Positions 1 through 16,734 of a stretch of 34,224 nucleotides of DNA are shown here, one piece after another. A program made the translations under genes and the position numbers. The stretch comes from Polyangia bacterium. Its GTDB lineage: Bacteria; Myxococcota_A; Polyangia; Polyangiales; Sandaracinaceae. Under the pieces are notes generated by a model, which had not been told where the DNA came from, made no database searches, and saw nothing but the letters and a program-made list of their open reading frames with translations. The DNA lies in assembly GCA_030426845.1 (NCBI GenBank), contig JAUHXR010000060.1, positions 1-34,224 on the forward strand, read 5' to 3'. Position 1 is the first letter of the stretch, and the number at the start of each line of letters is the position of its first letter.

Positions 1-2
1 TG

Positions 3-2027
3 CGGCCGACGGTCTACAACGCCTTCGTCTCGCAGATGACCGCGGTCGCCCAGGCGGCGATCGCGGATCTCCAGCCGGCTCAGATCGGGTTCACGCGGAT
101 GACCGGCTTCGACCCGACCAACCGGGTGAACCGCGACCGCCGCGGGGAGAACAACGACCTCGACTACGGCCCGAACAACGAGCGCATCATCCTCGCCGAG
201 CCGCGCTCGATGGACGACGACCAGCTCTTCGTCATCCGCGTCGACACCGCGGCCGGCGACCCGCTCGCGGTCGTGCCCGTGTTCGGGATGCACGGGACCA
301 TCCACTCCGAGCGCAACACGCTGATCTCCACCGACTCGTCGGGCGGGGTCGAGCGCGTGCTCGAGGAGAGCTTCGACTCGGACGTGCTCGTGATGCACCT
401 GCAGGGCGCGGGCGGCGACGTCTCGCCGGCGGGCCTCGGCGCCATCGACTGCTCGGGCCGCAAGGTCTGCGCGGACTTCGGTCGCCCCGAGTCGATCGGG
501 CACTACGCGCTGACGGAGATCCGCGACGCCTACGACGCGGCGGGCGCGAGCATGCAGACGGACGTGCCCGTCGAGATGCTCACCCGGACCGTCCCGCTCG
601 GGCCGGACTGGCGCACCTTCTCGATCCGCGACGGCGCGCTCGAGTACGCCCCGTTCGTCGCCTCGCGCGCCGGCGACGGCGTGGTCTACGGCGCCGACGA
701 TCAGCTCGTCTCGCCGATCGACGAGTTCGCCGCGCCCTTCGGCGCCGCGCTCTGCGGCTCGGGCGACGACCTCGTCATCCGCCTCCCGCGCACGATCTTG
801 AGGGGCGCGGACCAGCTCGGCGACTACTCCTACTGGGGCTGCAACCGCGTCGAGGCGATCGACAACGTGCTCTCCACCCTCGTCGACATCGACTTCGAGG
901 AGGCCCCGTTCTGCGAGACCACGCGCACCGTGGTGAGCGCGCTGCGGATCGGTGACTGGATGATCGGCACGCTGCCCGGCGAGCCGGTGACGCTCCTCCG
1001 CAACCACCTGCAGGAGCTGTCGCCGATGGGCCCGGAGCGCACCATCGTGGTCGGCTACGCGCAGGACCACGGCGGGTATCTCCTGCGGCCCGAGGACTGG
1101 CTGTCGGGCGGCTACGAGCCGAGCATCTCGTTCTGGGGGCCGCTCGAGGGCGAGTACGTCGCCGAGCAGACGGCCGCGCTGATGGCCCTCGCGGTGACCG
1201 ACGAGCGCGAGGACGCCACCGCCGACGGCGTCCCGCGGCCGACGACCCCGGTGCGCCCCGAGAACCTGACGATCGACGACGCGATGAACGCGGGCACGGT
1301 GCCGGCGACGCTCCCGAGCGTCCTCGTCACCCACGACCTCCAGATGCCCGCGTCGGCCCAGCCGGCGTCGCAGGTCGAGCGCATGCAGAGCGTGTTCTTC
1401 ACCTTCATCGGCGAGGACCCGCTGCGCGGCGGGACCCCGCGCGTCTTCGTCGAGCGCGAGGTCACGCCCGGCACCTGGGAGACGGTCGTCCGTCGGAGCG
1501 GCCGCCCGGTCCAGGACGGCGATCTGCTCCTGACGTGGTCGCCCGACCCGCCGCCGCCGACCGCGTCCACGAGCCGTACGCACTACTACACGGTCGAGAT
1601 GCAGGTCGCGAGCCCGCTCGGGATGCCCGGGCTCGACGCGATCGCCGACCGCTGGGGCATGCCCGAGGGCAACTACCGCTTCCGCGTCGTGCACTCGATG
1701 TACGAGGTCACGAGCGATCCGTTCGAGGTCGTGCCGGCGACCTTCGAGGCGAGCGTCACCACGAGCGGGACCGCCGCGACCGTCACGCTCGGCGCGCAGA
1801 ACGACCACGGCTTCCGGCTCCTGAGCCTGCAGGACGGCACCCGCAGCAACGGGCTCGTGCCGCTGCAGGGCAGCGAGCTCACCGTGACGATCGATCCGGG
1901 CGCGGGGATGGTGCGGACCGAGACGCTCACCACCGACGACGCGGGCCAGGTCACGGTGATGGACGCGGTCGGCGCGACCGTTACGTTGACCGACCGCTTC
2001 AACAACTCGGTCGTCGTCACGCCCTGA
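3..2027 (+). CDS. Neutral/alkaline ceramidase-like amidohydrolase (5' end outside window)
   Basis: The frame is open from the window edge and no start is forced, so the true N-terminus lies upstream; the first internal ATG is at 36. The protein resembles neutral ceramidases, zinc amidases that split ceramide into sphingosine and fatty acid, usually secreted. Visible signatures, numbered from the ATG at 36, are HGT at 86-88 (the second zinc-binding histidine region), GDVSP at 127-131 (the nucleophilic serine motif; Ser codon 423-425), LPGEP near 320 (the PGE zinc-ligand motif), and a GYLLRPEDW segment followed by a Tyr-Glu/FWGP stretch matching the family's Tyr-rich region. The remaining C-terminal part looks like the beta-sandwich domain that closes these enzymes. 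The first zinc-binding histidine motif is not in the window. Bacterial ceramidases fit an organism that makes or meets sphingolipids, but activity on ceramide is inferred. Confidence 0.8.
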   Translation, partial: RPTVYNAFVSQMTAVAQAAIADLQPAQIGFTRMTGFDPTNRVNRDRRGENNDLDYGPNNERIILAEPRSMDDDQLFVIRVDTAAGDPLAVVPVFGMHGTIHSERNTLISTDSSGGVERVLEESFDSDVLVMHLQGAGGDVSPAGLGAIDCSGRKVCADFGRPESIGHYALTEIRDAYDAAGASMQTDVPVEMLTRTVPLGPDWRTFSIRDGALEYAPFVASRAGDGVVYGADDQLVSPIDEFAAPFGAALCGSGDDLVIRLPRTILRGADQLGDYSYWGCNRVEAIDNVLSTLVDIDFEEAPFCETTRTVVSALRIGDWMIGTLPGEPVTLLRNHLQELSPMGPERTIVVGYAQDHGGYLLRPEDWLSGGYEPSISFWGPLEGEYVAEQTAALMALAVTDEREDATADGVPRPTTPVRPENLTIDDAMNAGTVPATLPSVLVTHDLQMPASAQPASQVERMQSVFFTFIGEDPLRGGTPRVFVEREVTPGTWETVVRRSGRPVQDGDLLLTWSPDPPPPTASTSRTHYYTVEMQVASPLGMPGLDAIADRWGMPEGNYRFRVVHSMYEVTSDPFEVVPATFEASVTTSGTAATVTLGAQNDHGFRLLSLQDGTRSNGLVPLQGSELTVTIDPGAGMVRTETLTTDDAGQVTVMDAVGATVTLTDRFNNSVVVTP

Positions 2028-2039
2028 TCCGCCGCCGAC

Positions 2040-2066
2040 GAGGGCCGCGCTTGCGGCGAGGCCCTC
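2040..2066. terminator. Possible hairpin terminator after ceramidase-like gene
   Basis: Arms GAGGGCC (2040-2046) and GGCCCTC (2060-2066) are perfectly complementary around a 13-nt loop, starting 12 nt after the stop codon. There is no T-run, so intrinsic termination is uncertain. Confidence 0.4.
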
Positions 2067-2112
2067 GGACGTGAGACCCTCAGCGGGTTCCGGCGGCGTC
2101 CGGACCGTCGCG

Positions 2113-2388
2113 ATGACCAGCCTGGCCGAGTCCCGAGTCGAAGAGGTGATGGCCATGGCCACCGCCGACGGCTCGGACTGGGCGGACGCGGTGCGCGGGC
2201 GCCTCCGCGCGGAGGGGCGGCGCATCAGCGGCATGTGGCCGGGCACCCTCGGCGAGGCGCGGGTCCGCGCGCGGCGAATCCTCGCCCGGGCGCTCGACGA
2301 GGCCGCCCCGCGCGACGTCCGCGAGCAGGTGGCCCGCGCGCTCTACGCGGCCGCCCGGCGCGACTGGAACGAGGGCGGCGAGGCCTGA
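2113..2388 (+). CDS. Small hypothetical protein upstream of rtcBA
   Basis: I do not recognise this family. The 91-residue product (from ATG 2113) is rich in Arg, Ala and Glu and is predicted to be soluble and helical, with a central ISGMWPGTLGEAR motif that could be a conserved turn. No signal peptide or membrane segment is visible. The start is uncertain: a GTG at 2071 and ATGs at 2113, 2149 and 2155 are in frame, and only 2155 has a purine-rich site (GAAGAGG) at normal spacing, which would give 77 residues. The opposite strand is also open here but shows no recognisable protein. The gene ends before the rtcB control region, so it is probably a separate transcription unit. Confidence 0.55.
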   Translation: MTSLAESRVEEVMAMATADGSDWADAVRGRLRAEGRRISGMWPGTLGEARVRARRILARALDEAAPRDVREQVARALYAAARRDWNEGGEA

Positions 2389-2401
2389 GGCCTCCGGGCC
2401 C

Positions 2402-2424
2402 CCTGGGGCCACTGCCGGCCCAGG
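2402..2424. terminator. Hairpin after the small ORF, overlapping the 11-bp repeats
   Basis: CCTGGGGCC (2402-2410) can pair with GGCCCAGG (2417-2424) with one bulged G and a 6-nt loop, starting 14 nt after the stop at 2388. It may end the upstream transcript. The right arm is also part of the first 11-bp repeat, so it may instead be an operator half-site. Confidence 0.35.
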
Positions 2425-2448
2425 ACGGGCCCAGGACGCGCCCAGGAT
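2418..2448 (+). repeat. Three 11-bp-phased direct repeats upstream of rtcB (candidate activator sites)
   Basis: GCCCAGGAC occurs at 2418-2426 and 2429-2437, and GCCCAGGAT at 2440-2448, with an exact 11-bp period, about one helical turn. They lie about 67-97 bp upstream of the sigma-54 -24 element, where enhancer-binding activators commonly bind. A reverse-oriented CCTGGG half-site is at 2402-2407. Binding by an RtcR-type activator is inference. Confidence 0.5.
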
Positions 2449-2513
2449 ATCGTCGGCGCGCGCCTCGTCTCGTCCGCTGGCGCGTCGCTCCGGGCGCCGG
2501 GCCGTCGGCGGCG

Positions 2514-2529
2514 TGGCACGCTCGATGCT
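2514..2529 (+). promoter_or_regulatory. Sigma-54 (RpoN) -24/-12 promoter of rtcBA
   Basis: TGGCAC (2514-2519), a 5-nt spacer, then ATGCT (2525-2529) matches the sigma-54 consensus TGGCAC-N5-TTGCW at all but one position, with the essential GG (2515-2516) and GC (2527-2528) 12 bp apart. A start about 12 nt downstream, near 2540, would give a leader of about 17 nt that holds the AGGAG ribosome-binding site at 2543-2547. In E. coli rtcBA is also sigma-54 dependent. Confidence 0.75.
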
Positions 2530-2556
2530 CAGGGAGCGCTCGAGGAGAACGAGACC

Positions 2557-3780
<1,224 letters not shown>

Positions 3781-3784
3781 CCGG

Positions 3785-4831
3785 GTGTCCGAGCTCATCG
3801 AGATCGACGGCGCGGAGGGGGAGGGCGGCGGTCAGGTCGTCCGCACCTCGCTCGCGCTGTCGGTGGCCACCGGCCGGCCGGTTCGGGTCCGCAACGTGCG
3901 GGCGCGGCGCGGCCGGCCGGGCCTGCTCCGTCAGCACCTCACCGCGCTCGAGGCGGCGGCCGAGGTGAGCGGCGCGCGGGTCGAGGGGGCCTCCCTCGGC
4001 TCGCGCTGCGTCGCGCTCTACCCGAGCGGTCGCGTCGCGCACGGGAGCTACCGCTTCTCGGTCGGCACGGCGGGGAGCGCCCCGCTCGTGCTGCACACCG
4101 TCGTGCCGGGGCTGCTCGCCCACCCGGGCGAGAGCCAGATCGTCGTCGAGGGCGGCACCGACAACCCGGCCGCGCCGCCGTCGCGGTTCCTGACCGAGGT
4201 CTGGGCGCCGCGGGTGCGTCAGCTCGGCGTGCAGCTCGACGTCGAGGTGCCGCGCCGCGGGTTCTTCCCCGCGGGCGGCGGCCGCCTCGAGGTGAGCCTC
4301 CGGGTGCCCGAGCGACTCGAGGCCTTCGAGATCCACGCGCGCGGCGCGCTGCGCGAGGCCCGGGCGATCGCCACGCTCAGCCGGCTGCCGGCCCGCGTGG
4401 GCGAGCGGGAGCTCGACGAGCTCGCGCGCGCGCTGGACGGCGCGCTGCCGCCGACCGTCGCTCGGCTCGAAGAGATCCCGGATCCGCGCGGGCCCGGCAA
4501 CGTGCTGAGCCTCGCGCTCCACGCCGACTCTGGCGTCGAGGTGTTCAGCGCGTTCGGCGCGAAGGGCAAGCCGGCGGAGGCGGTCGCGCGCGAGGTCGCG
4601 GCCGAGGCCACGCGCTGGCTCGCGTCGGGCGCGCCGGTCGGCGAGCACCAGGCGGACCAGCTCGTGCTCCTCCTCGCGCTCGCGGGCGGCGGCTCCTTCA
4701 CCACCGTCCGCCCGAGCCTGCACACCCGCACCCAGCTCGCGCTCATTCCCCGCTTCCTCGACGTGGAGCTCACGCTCGACGAGGACCCCGTCGAGGACCG
4801 AGCCCGCGTCACCGTCCGGCCGCGCGGGTAG
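3785..4831 (+). CDS. rtcA: RNA 3'-terminal phosphate cyclase RtcA
   Basis: RtcA converts RNA 3'-phosphates to 2',3'-cyclic phosphates with ATP, through an enzyme-histidine-AMP intermediate, and so feeds or edits substrates for RtcB. The 348-residue protein has the N-terminal EGEGGGQ motif (11-17), the family signature RRGFFPAGGG (157-166), ADQLVL (290-295), and PSLHTRT, in which His313 matches the adenylylated histidine. The start is GTG 3785, 4 nt after the rtcB stop, with AAGGGG about 8 nt upstream inside the end of rtcB, which implies translational coupling. Both genes use the same GC-rich codon style as their neighbours, so nothing suggests recent acquisition. Confidence 0.95.
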   Translation: MSELIEIDGAEGEGGGQVVRTSLALSVATGRPVRVRNVRARRGRPGLLRQHLTALEAAAEVSGARVEGASLGSRCVALYPSGRVAHGSYRFSVGTAGSAPLVLHTVVPGLLAHPGESQIVVEGGTDNPAAPPSRFLTEVWAPRVRQLGVQLDVEVPRRGFFPAGGGRLEVSLRVPERLEAFEIHARGALREARAIATLSRLPARVGERELDELARALDGALPPTVARLEEIPDPRGPGNVLSLALHADSGVEVFSAFGAKGKPAEAVAREVAAEATRWLASGAPVGEHQADQLVLLLALAGGGSFTTVRPSLHTRTQLALIPRFLDVELTLDEDPVEDRARVTVRPRG

Positions 4832-4834
4832 CCC

Positions 4835-4904
4835 GCGCCTGCACGGCGCATCGCTCCTCGAGAATCCTCCGGGATTCCCTCGTCCCGCTGCGCCACGCAG
4901 GCGC
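4835..4904. terminator. Long interrupted palindrome after rtcA
   Basis: Nested arms are present: GCGCCTGC (4835-4842) with GCAGGCGC (4897-4904), then a symmetric AC/AC gap, then GGCGCA (4845-4850) with TGCGCC (4889-4894), an 11-by-11 unpaired region, and a terminal GAATCC-TCCG-GGATTC hairpin (4862-4877). It begins 4 nt after the rtcA stop and probably ends the operon transcript, although there is no T-run. Confidence 0.5.
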
Positions 4905-4950
4905 GCCCTCGCAACCGCGATCCATCACGGTCGGTTCTTCAACGGGCTGC

Positions 4951-4956
4951 TAGGCT
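4951..4956 (+). promoter_or_regulatory. -10-like TAGGCT, leaderless arrangement, for gene at 4965
   Basis: TAGGCT ends 8 nt before the GTG at 4965, which has no Shine-Dalgarno sequence. This fits a TANNNT -10 element whose transcript starts at or next to the start codon. No convincing -35 element is visible. Confidence 0.45.
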
Positions 4957-4964
4957 CGCTCGCC

Positions 4965-6698
4965 GTGAGCCACCTTCGTCACTGCGCGACGCTCGCGCTG
5001 CTCCTCTCGGCGTGCGGGGTGCCACCCGCGCGAACCGCGCCCGCGCCTCAGCCGTCGCGCCCCGCGGTCGCGTTCCCCGCCGCGGCGCGGGTCGAGGAGG
5101 CGCTCGCCGCGGAGGCGCCGCCCGATCTCGCGCCGCTGCTGCCGCGGGGGGAGGTCGCGGTGGACGCGTGGGCGATCCAGGCCGAGCCGGCCGCGGCCGA
5201 TCCGGTGTACGAGCCCGAGGGGCCCTTCGAGGGGCTGCTCGACGCGGCCGCGGCGCAGCGCGGGGTGCAGGTCACCCGGTCGGCGAGCCTGCGGTGCGTC
5301 GCGCAGGAGATGGCCCGCTTCTACACCGAGCACGAGGCCTTGCCGGCGGAGCGGCTGACCCGCTACCTCCTCGCGGTCTGTGGGTCGAGCGCGGTCGGCG
5401 TGGGGCGTGCCGGGACGCTTGGCCAGATCGACCCGCGCGCGACCGTCGCCCTCATCGCGCAGCAGGCGGGGGACGAGATCCGCGACCAGATCGCGCCGGT
5501 CCTCGTCGACGGCGGGCAGGTCGGGCTGGGCTTCCACCGCGTCGGCTCGGCCGTCGCGGTCATGGCGGTGGTGTCCGCGCCGAAGGTGCAGCTCGCGCCG
5601 CCGGTGCCGCCCACGGCGGACGGGCTCGCGATCGTACGCGGGCGGCTGCTGACGCGAGCGGACGCGGTCGTCGGGCTCATCAACCAGGGGCCGGCCGGGG
5701 TCGCGCGGTGCCGGGTGACGCCGGGCTTCGCCCTGCCGCAGATCGAGCTCCGCTGCCCCATGGCGCCGGGGGACGAGGTCGCGCTCGTGCAGATCAACAC
5801 CCTGAGCCTCGGGCGGGTCCTCACCGAGCACGTCGGCACGGTGCTCGTGCGCCGCGCCGAGGGTGAGGCCGCGCCGCCCTACGCGCCGCGACCGGTCGGG
5901 CAGAGCGCGCTCGTGACCGATCCGGCGCTGGCGGGGGCCACCGTCGTGGAGCGGCTCAACGCGGTGCGGCGGGATGCGGGGCTGGCCGAGGTGCGCCTCT
6001 CGACGGGGCAGAGCGCGGTGAGCGCGCGCGTTGCGCCTCACCTCCTCGCGAGCATCCTGCAGGCCCAGCCGCGTGATCAGGACGTGCTCGCGCTCGGGCT
6101 GCTCGCCGGCTGGGAGGTGCAGGCCGGGACGATCCGCTGGGCGGACATCGTCGGCCAGGTGGTCGTCGGGACCGACGACGTCGCGGACTGGCTCTCGGAC
6201 ACCCTCGAGTCGCCCGGCGGACGCTGGGTCCTCATGCGCCCCGACGTGCGCGCGATCGCGGTCGGTGCGGTGCCCGTGGCGGACCCGCGGTCGCTCGGCC
6301 TCGTCGCGTCCACCTACGCGTTCTACGAGGACGTCGACCACGCGGCCGAGGCGCGGCGATTCCTCGAGCGCGTGAGCCGGGCCCGCGCCAGCCGGGGCCT
6401 GCCGCCGCCTCAGCCGATGGACGGGCTCGACGGGCTCTGGGCCCACGCGCGCGCGGTCTCGGAGGGCCGCGAGGTGCCGAGCGCCGCGCTCCAGGCCGGC
6501 CTCGACGCCGAGAGCCGGGCTCGGCGGCGACCGCTCCGCGGCTACCTCCTCGAGACGATCGACCTCGAGCTGGGCGAGCTCCCCGAGCCCGTGCTCACCC
6601 AGCGGCAGATCAGCCTCGGGGTCGCCGTCGGCCACACGCGCGCGGAGGGCGCGGCGTGGGGCCAGTACGCGGTCTTCCTCGTGATCGGGGGCGGATGA
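4965..6698 (+). CDS. Hypothetical lipoprotein with weak CAP-domain resemblance
   Basis: The 577-residue product begins with a short lipoprotein signal, lipobox LSAC with Cys17, followed by a Pro/Ala-rich linker, so it should be lipid-anchored in the envelope. Two segments faintly recall CAP/SCP domains: a SASLRCVAQEMARFY helix near residue 106 and ERLNAVRRDAGL near 329-340. The usual CAP histidine and glutamate signatures are not clear, so I would not assign the family firmly. The GTG start at 4965 is chosen because it is the only start that gives a complete signal peptide, and a TAGGCT hexamer lies 8 nt upstream with no ribosome-binding site. The gene is convergent with the giant surface-protein gene and separated from it by a strong hairpin. 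Confidence 0.75.
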   Translation: MSHLRHCATLALLLSACGVPPARTAPAPQPSRPAVAFPAAARVEEALAAEAPPDLAPLLPRGEVAVDAWAIQAEPAAADPVYEPEGPFEGLLDAAAAQRGVQVTRSASLRCVAQEMARFYTEHEALPAERLTRYLLAVCGSSAVGVGRAGTLGQIDPRATVALIAQQAGDEIRDQIAPVLVDGGQVGLGFHRVGSAVAVMAVVSAPKVQLAPPVPPTADGLAIVRGRLLTRADAVVGLINQGPAGVARCRVTPGFALPQIELRCPMAPGDEVALVQINTLSLGRVLTEHVGTVLVRRAEGEAAPPYAPRPVGQSALVTDPALAGATVVERLNAVRRDAGLAEVRLSTGQSAVSARVAPHLLASILQAQPRDQDVLALGLLAGWEVQAGTIRWADIVGQVVVGTDDVADWLSDTLESPGGRWVLMRPDVRAIAVGAVPVADPRSLGLVASTYAFYEDVDHAAEARRFLERVSRARASRGLPPPQPMDGLDGLWAHARAVSEGREVPSAALQAGLDAESRARRRPLRGYLLETIDLELGELPEPVLTQRQISLGVAVGHTRAEGAAWGQYAVFLVIGGG

Positions 6699-6763
6699 GC
6701 AGGGGATCGCAGAATCCCCGGCCCGCCCTCCGCTCGGGGTGAGCTTCGCAGCCCCCGTCGGTC

Positions 6764-6805
6764 CACCTGCCCAGCCCCGCTCGCGAGCGGGGCCAAGGGC
6801 AGGTG
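6764..6805. terminator. Nested bidirectional hairpin between convergent genes
   Basis: CACCTGCCC (6764-6772) pairs with GGGCAGGTG (6797-6805), enclosing a perfect 18-bp palindrome at 6775-6792 (arms CCCCGCTCG and CGAGCGGGG). It lies between the stops at 6698 (+) and 6840 (-), where a bidirectional terminator is expected. Neither side has a T-run. Confidence 0.65.
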
Positions 6806-6839
6806 CACGGGGCCCGGGCGCCTCGAGCGACGGCCTCGG

Positions 6840-15203
<8,364 letters not shown>

Positions 15204-15209
15204 CCGGTG

Positions 15210-15215
15210 AGGATA
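15210..15215 (-). promoter_or_regulatory. -10-like TATCCT, leaderless arrangement, for giant surface protein
   Basis: On the minus strand TATCCT ends 6 nt before the ATG at 15203, and there is no Shine-Dalgarno sequence between them. This fits a leaderless transcript. An AT-rich patch at 15241-15271 lies further upstream in this divergent region. Confidence 0.5.
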
Positions 15216-15304
15216 CGGGCCAAGGTCGCCGCGCGTCTACATGAATGGAGGAACTTTCTCTAAACTCTGGAATCGGCGAATCCGCTCGCGAGCCGGATGT
15301 GCGC

Positions 15305-15310
15305 TACCCT
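15305..15310 (+). promoter_or_regulatory. -10-like TACCCT, leaderless arrangement, for hydrolase at 15319
   Basis: TACCCT ends 8 nt before the GTG at 15319, with no ribosome-binding site. It supports choosing this GTG over the upstream ATG at 15241. Confidence 0.5.
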
Positions 15311-15318
15311 CCGACCCC

Positions 15319-16167
15319 GTGATTCGACGAACCCTCCCCCTCGCCGTCGCGCTGGCGACCCTCGGCTGCTCCGAGCCCGAGACGGCCGCGCCCACCCCCG
15401 CGGAGCCGCCACCGGCCGACCCGGCTGAGCCGGCTCCGACGGCCTCCGATCCGGCCGAGCCCGCGCCCGATCCCGAGCCCCCGCCGCTCGCGGAGCCTCG
15501 CACGCTGCGCATCCGGGCGGCGGACGGGGTCGAGCTCGTGGGGGACCTCCGCGCCGGGCAGAGCCTCGAGGCGCCGCTCGTGATCCTGGTCCATCAGCTC
15601 TCGACGACCCGGGCCGAGTGGGAGCCGCTCCTGCGGCGGCTGGGCGCGTCGCCCGCGCTGACGACGTTCGCGCTCGACATGCGTGGGCACGGCGAGTCCA
15701 CGCACCGTGACGGCGCGCGCGGGGGCGGCGAGGTGAGCTGGGAGGGCTTCGAGACGGCCGACTGGGAGAAGGTCTCCGGCGACGTCCTGACCGTGCTCGG
15801 GCACCTGCGGGCGGAGGAGCACCTCAGCCCGGGCCGGGTGATCCTCGTGGGCTCCTCGATCGGCTCGAGCGCGGTGATCCGCGCAGCCGCCGCGGACGAA
15901 GGGATCGACGCGGTGGTCGCGATCTCGCCCGGCCGCGCCTACCGCGGGCTCGACGCGCTGACCCCGTTGCCGCGCCTCGGCTCGCGGGCGCTCCTCACGG
16001 TGGCGGCGGCGGAGGAGACCGGGGCCGCCACGACCGCCGAGGACATGGCCCGCATCGCCACCACCGGCGAGGCGGTCATCGCGCAGGGCAACCGCCACGG
16101 GGTGGGCCTGTTCGAGGACGACCCGAGCGCGCTCGGACGCGTCGTCGAGTTCATCCGATCCCGCTGA
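15319..16167 (+). CDS. Alpha/beta-hydrolase lipoprotein
   Basis: A 282-residue lipoprotein: the signal ends in ATLGC with lipid-modified Cys17, followed by a Pro/Ala/Glu-rich linker to about residue 60, then a single alpha/beta-hydrolase domain. Visible features are VILVHQ (oxyanion region), LDMRGHGES after strand 4, the nucleophile elbow GSSIG with Ser180, and a late GNRHG with candidate catalytic His260. This looks like a small esterase or peptidase-like hydrolase acting in the periplasm; the substrate cannot be read from sequence. The frame is open from ATG 15241, but that start would bury the lipoprotein signal in a non-coding-like extension. GTG 15319 gives a perfect signal and has a TANNNT hexamer in front of it. 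Confidence 0.85.
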   Translation: MIRRTLPLAVALATLGCSEPETAAPTPAEPPPADPAEPAPTASDPAEPAPDPEPPPLAEPRTLRIRAADGVELVGDLRAGQSLEAPLVILVHQLSTTRAEWEPLLRRLGASPALTTFALDMRGHGESTHRDGARGGGEVSWEGFETADWEKVSGDVLTVLGHLRAEEHLSPGRVILVGSSIGSSAVIRAAAADEGIDAVVAISPGRAYRGLDALTPLPRLGSRALLTVAAAEETGAATTAEDMARIATTGEAVIAQGNRHGVGLFEDDPSALGRVVEFIRSR

Positions 16168-16188
16168 CGCGCGCCTGAGCTCCGGCCG

Positions 16189-16239
16189 CTGACACCACGG
16201 TGGCAGGAGCCTCGGACGCTCTTGCCAGGCCGCTGTCAG
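16189..16239. promoter_or_regulatory. Interrupted palindrome between hydrolase and SnoaL-like genes
   Basis: CTGACA (16189-16194) pairs with TGTCAG (16234-16239), and inside a symmetric 6-by-6 gap TGGCA (16201-16205) pairs with TGCCA (16223-16227). It starts 22 nt after the hydrolase stop and sits about 80 nt before the next start. It may be a terminator, or a two-site operator for the downstream gene. Confidence 0.4.
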
Positions 16240-16317
16240 CAGCCTGCCGCGCGTCGGTTGTCCACGGTGGCGCGGTCGGGGAAGGTGCGGCTCCGAACAC
16301 CCGAACCTGGAGCGAAC

Positions 16318-16689
16318 ATGAACAGCAAGGACATCGGTGAGAAGCTCGTCGCGCTCGTCCGCGAGGGCAAGAACGTCGAGTGCATCAACACCTTCTACGC
16401 GGACAACGCGGAGAGCGTGGAGGCGGGCGCGCCTCCGGGCGGCGACCGCGTGACCAAGGGGCTCGAGGGCATCCTCGGCAAGAACCAGTGGTGGATGGAG
16501 AACCACGAGGTCCACAGCGCCAAGGTCGAGGGGCCGTGGCCGCACGGCGCCGAGAAGTTCGCGGTGCGCTTCACCTACGACGTGACGTTCAAGGGCAACG
16601 GCCAGCGCAACACCATGGACGAGATCGGCGTCTTCACCGTGGACGGCGGCAAGATCGTCCGCGAGGAGTTCTTCTACGACATGGGCTGA
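16318..16689 (+). CDS. SnoaL-like / NTF2-fold protein
   Basis: This 123-residue cytoplasmic protein has the pattern of SnoaL-like (NTF2-fold) domains: an N-terminal helix, VREGKNVECINTFYADNAESVE, then KGLEGILGKNQWWMENHEVH and a curved-sheet part with AVRFTYDVTF and a closing DGGKIVREEFFYDMG. Members are small barrels used as isomerases, hydrolases or binding proteins, and the family alone does not fix a reaction. ATG 16318 is preceded by TGGAG 5 nt upstream. The upstream extension of the frame is less codon-biased and was left out. The gene is followed by a hairpin and is convergent with the beta-propeller lipoprotein gene. Confidence 0.85.
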   Translation: MNSKDIGEKLVALVREGKNVECINTFYADNAESVEAGAPPGGDRVTKGLEGILGKNQWWMENHEVHSAKVEGPWPHGAEKFAVRFTYDVTFKGNGQRNTMDEIGVFTVDGGKIVREEFFYDMG

Positions 16690-16696
16690 GCGTCGC

Positions 16697-16723
16697 CGGC
16701 GGCGGGGTGGATCCTCGCCGCCG
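16697..16723 (+). terminator. Hairpin terminator of SnoaL-like gene
   Basis: An 11-bp stem (16697-16707 with 16713-16723) with one G-U wobble and a 5-nt loop starts 8 nt after the stop at 16689. There is no T-run. Confidence 0.55.
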
Positions 16724-16734
16724 CGCGCCGTCGG

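Noticed and set aside
15241-15318. ATG 15241 as the start of the alpha/beta-hydrolase gene
   Set aside because: It would place 26 unusual residues before an intact lipoprotein signal; GTG 15319 gives the signal directly and has a -10-like TACCCT 8 nt upstream.
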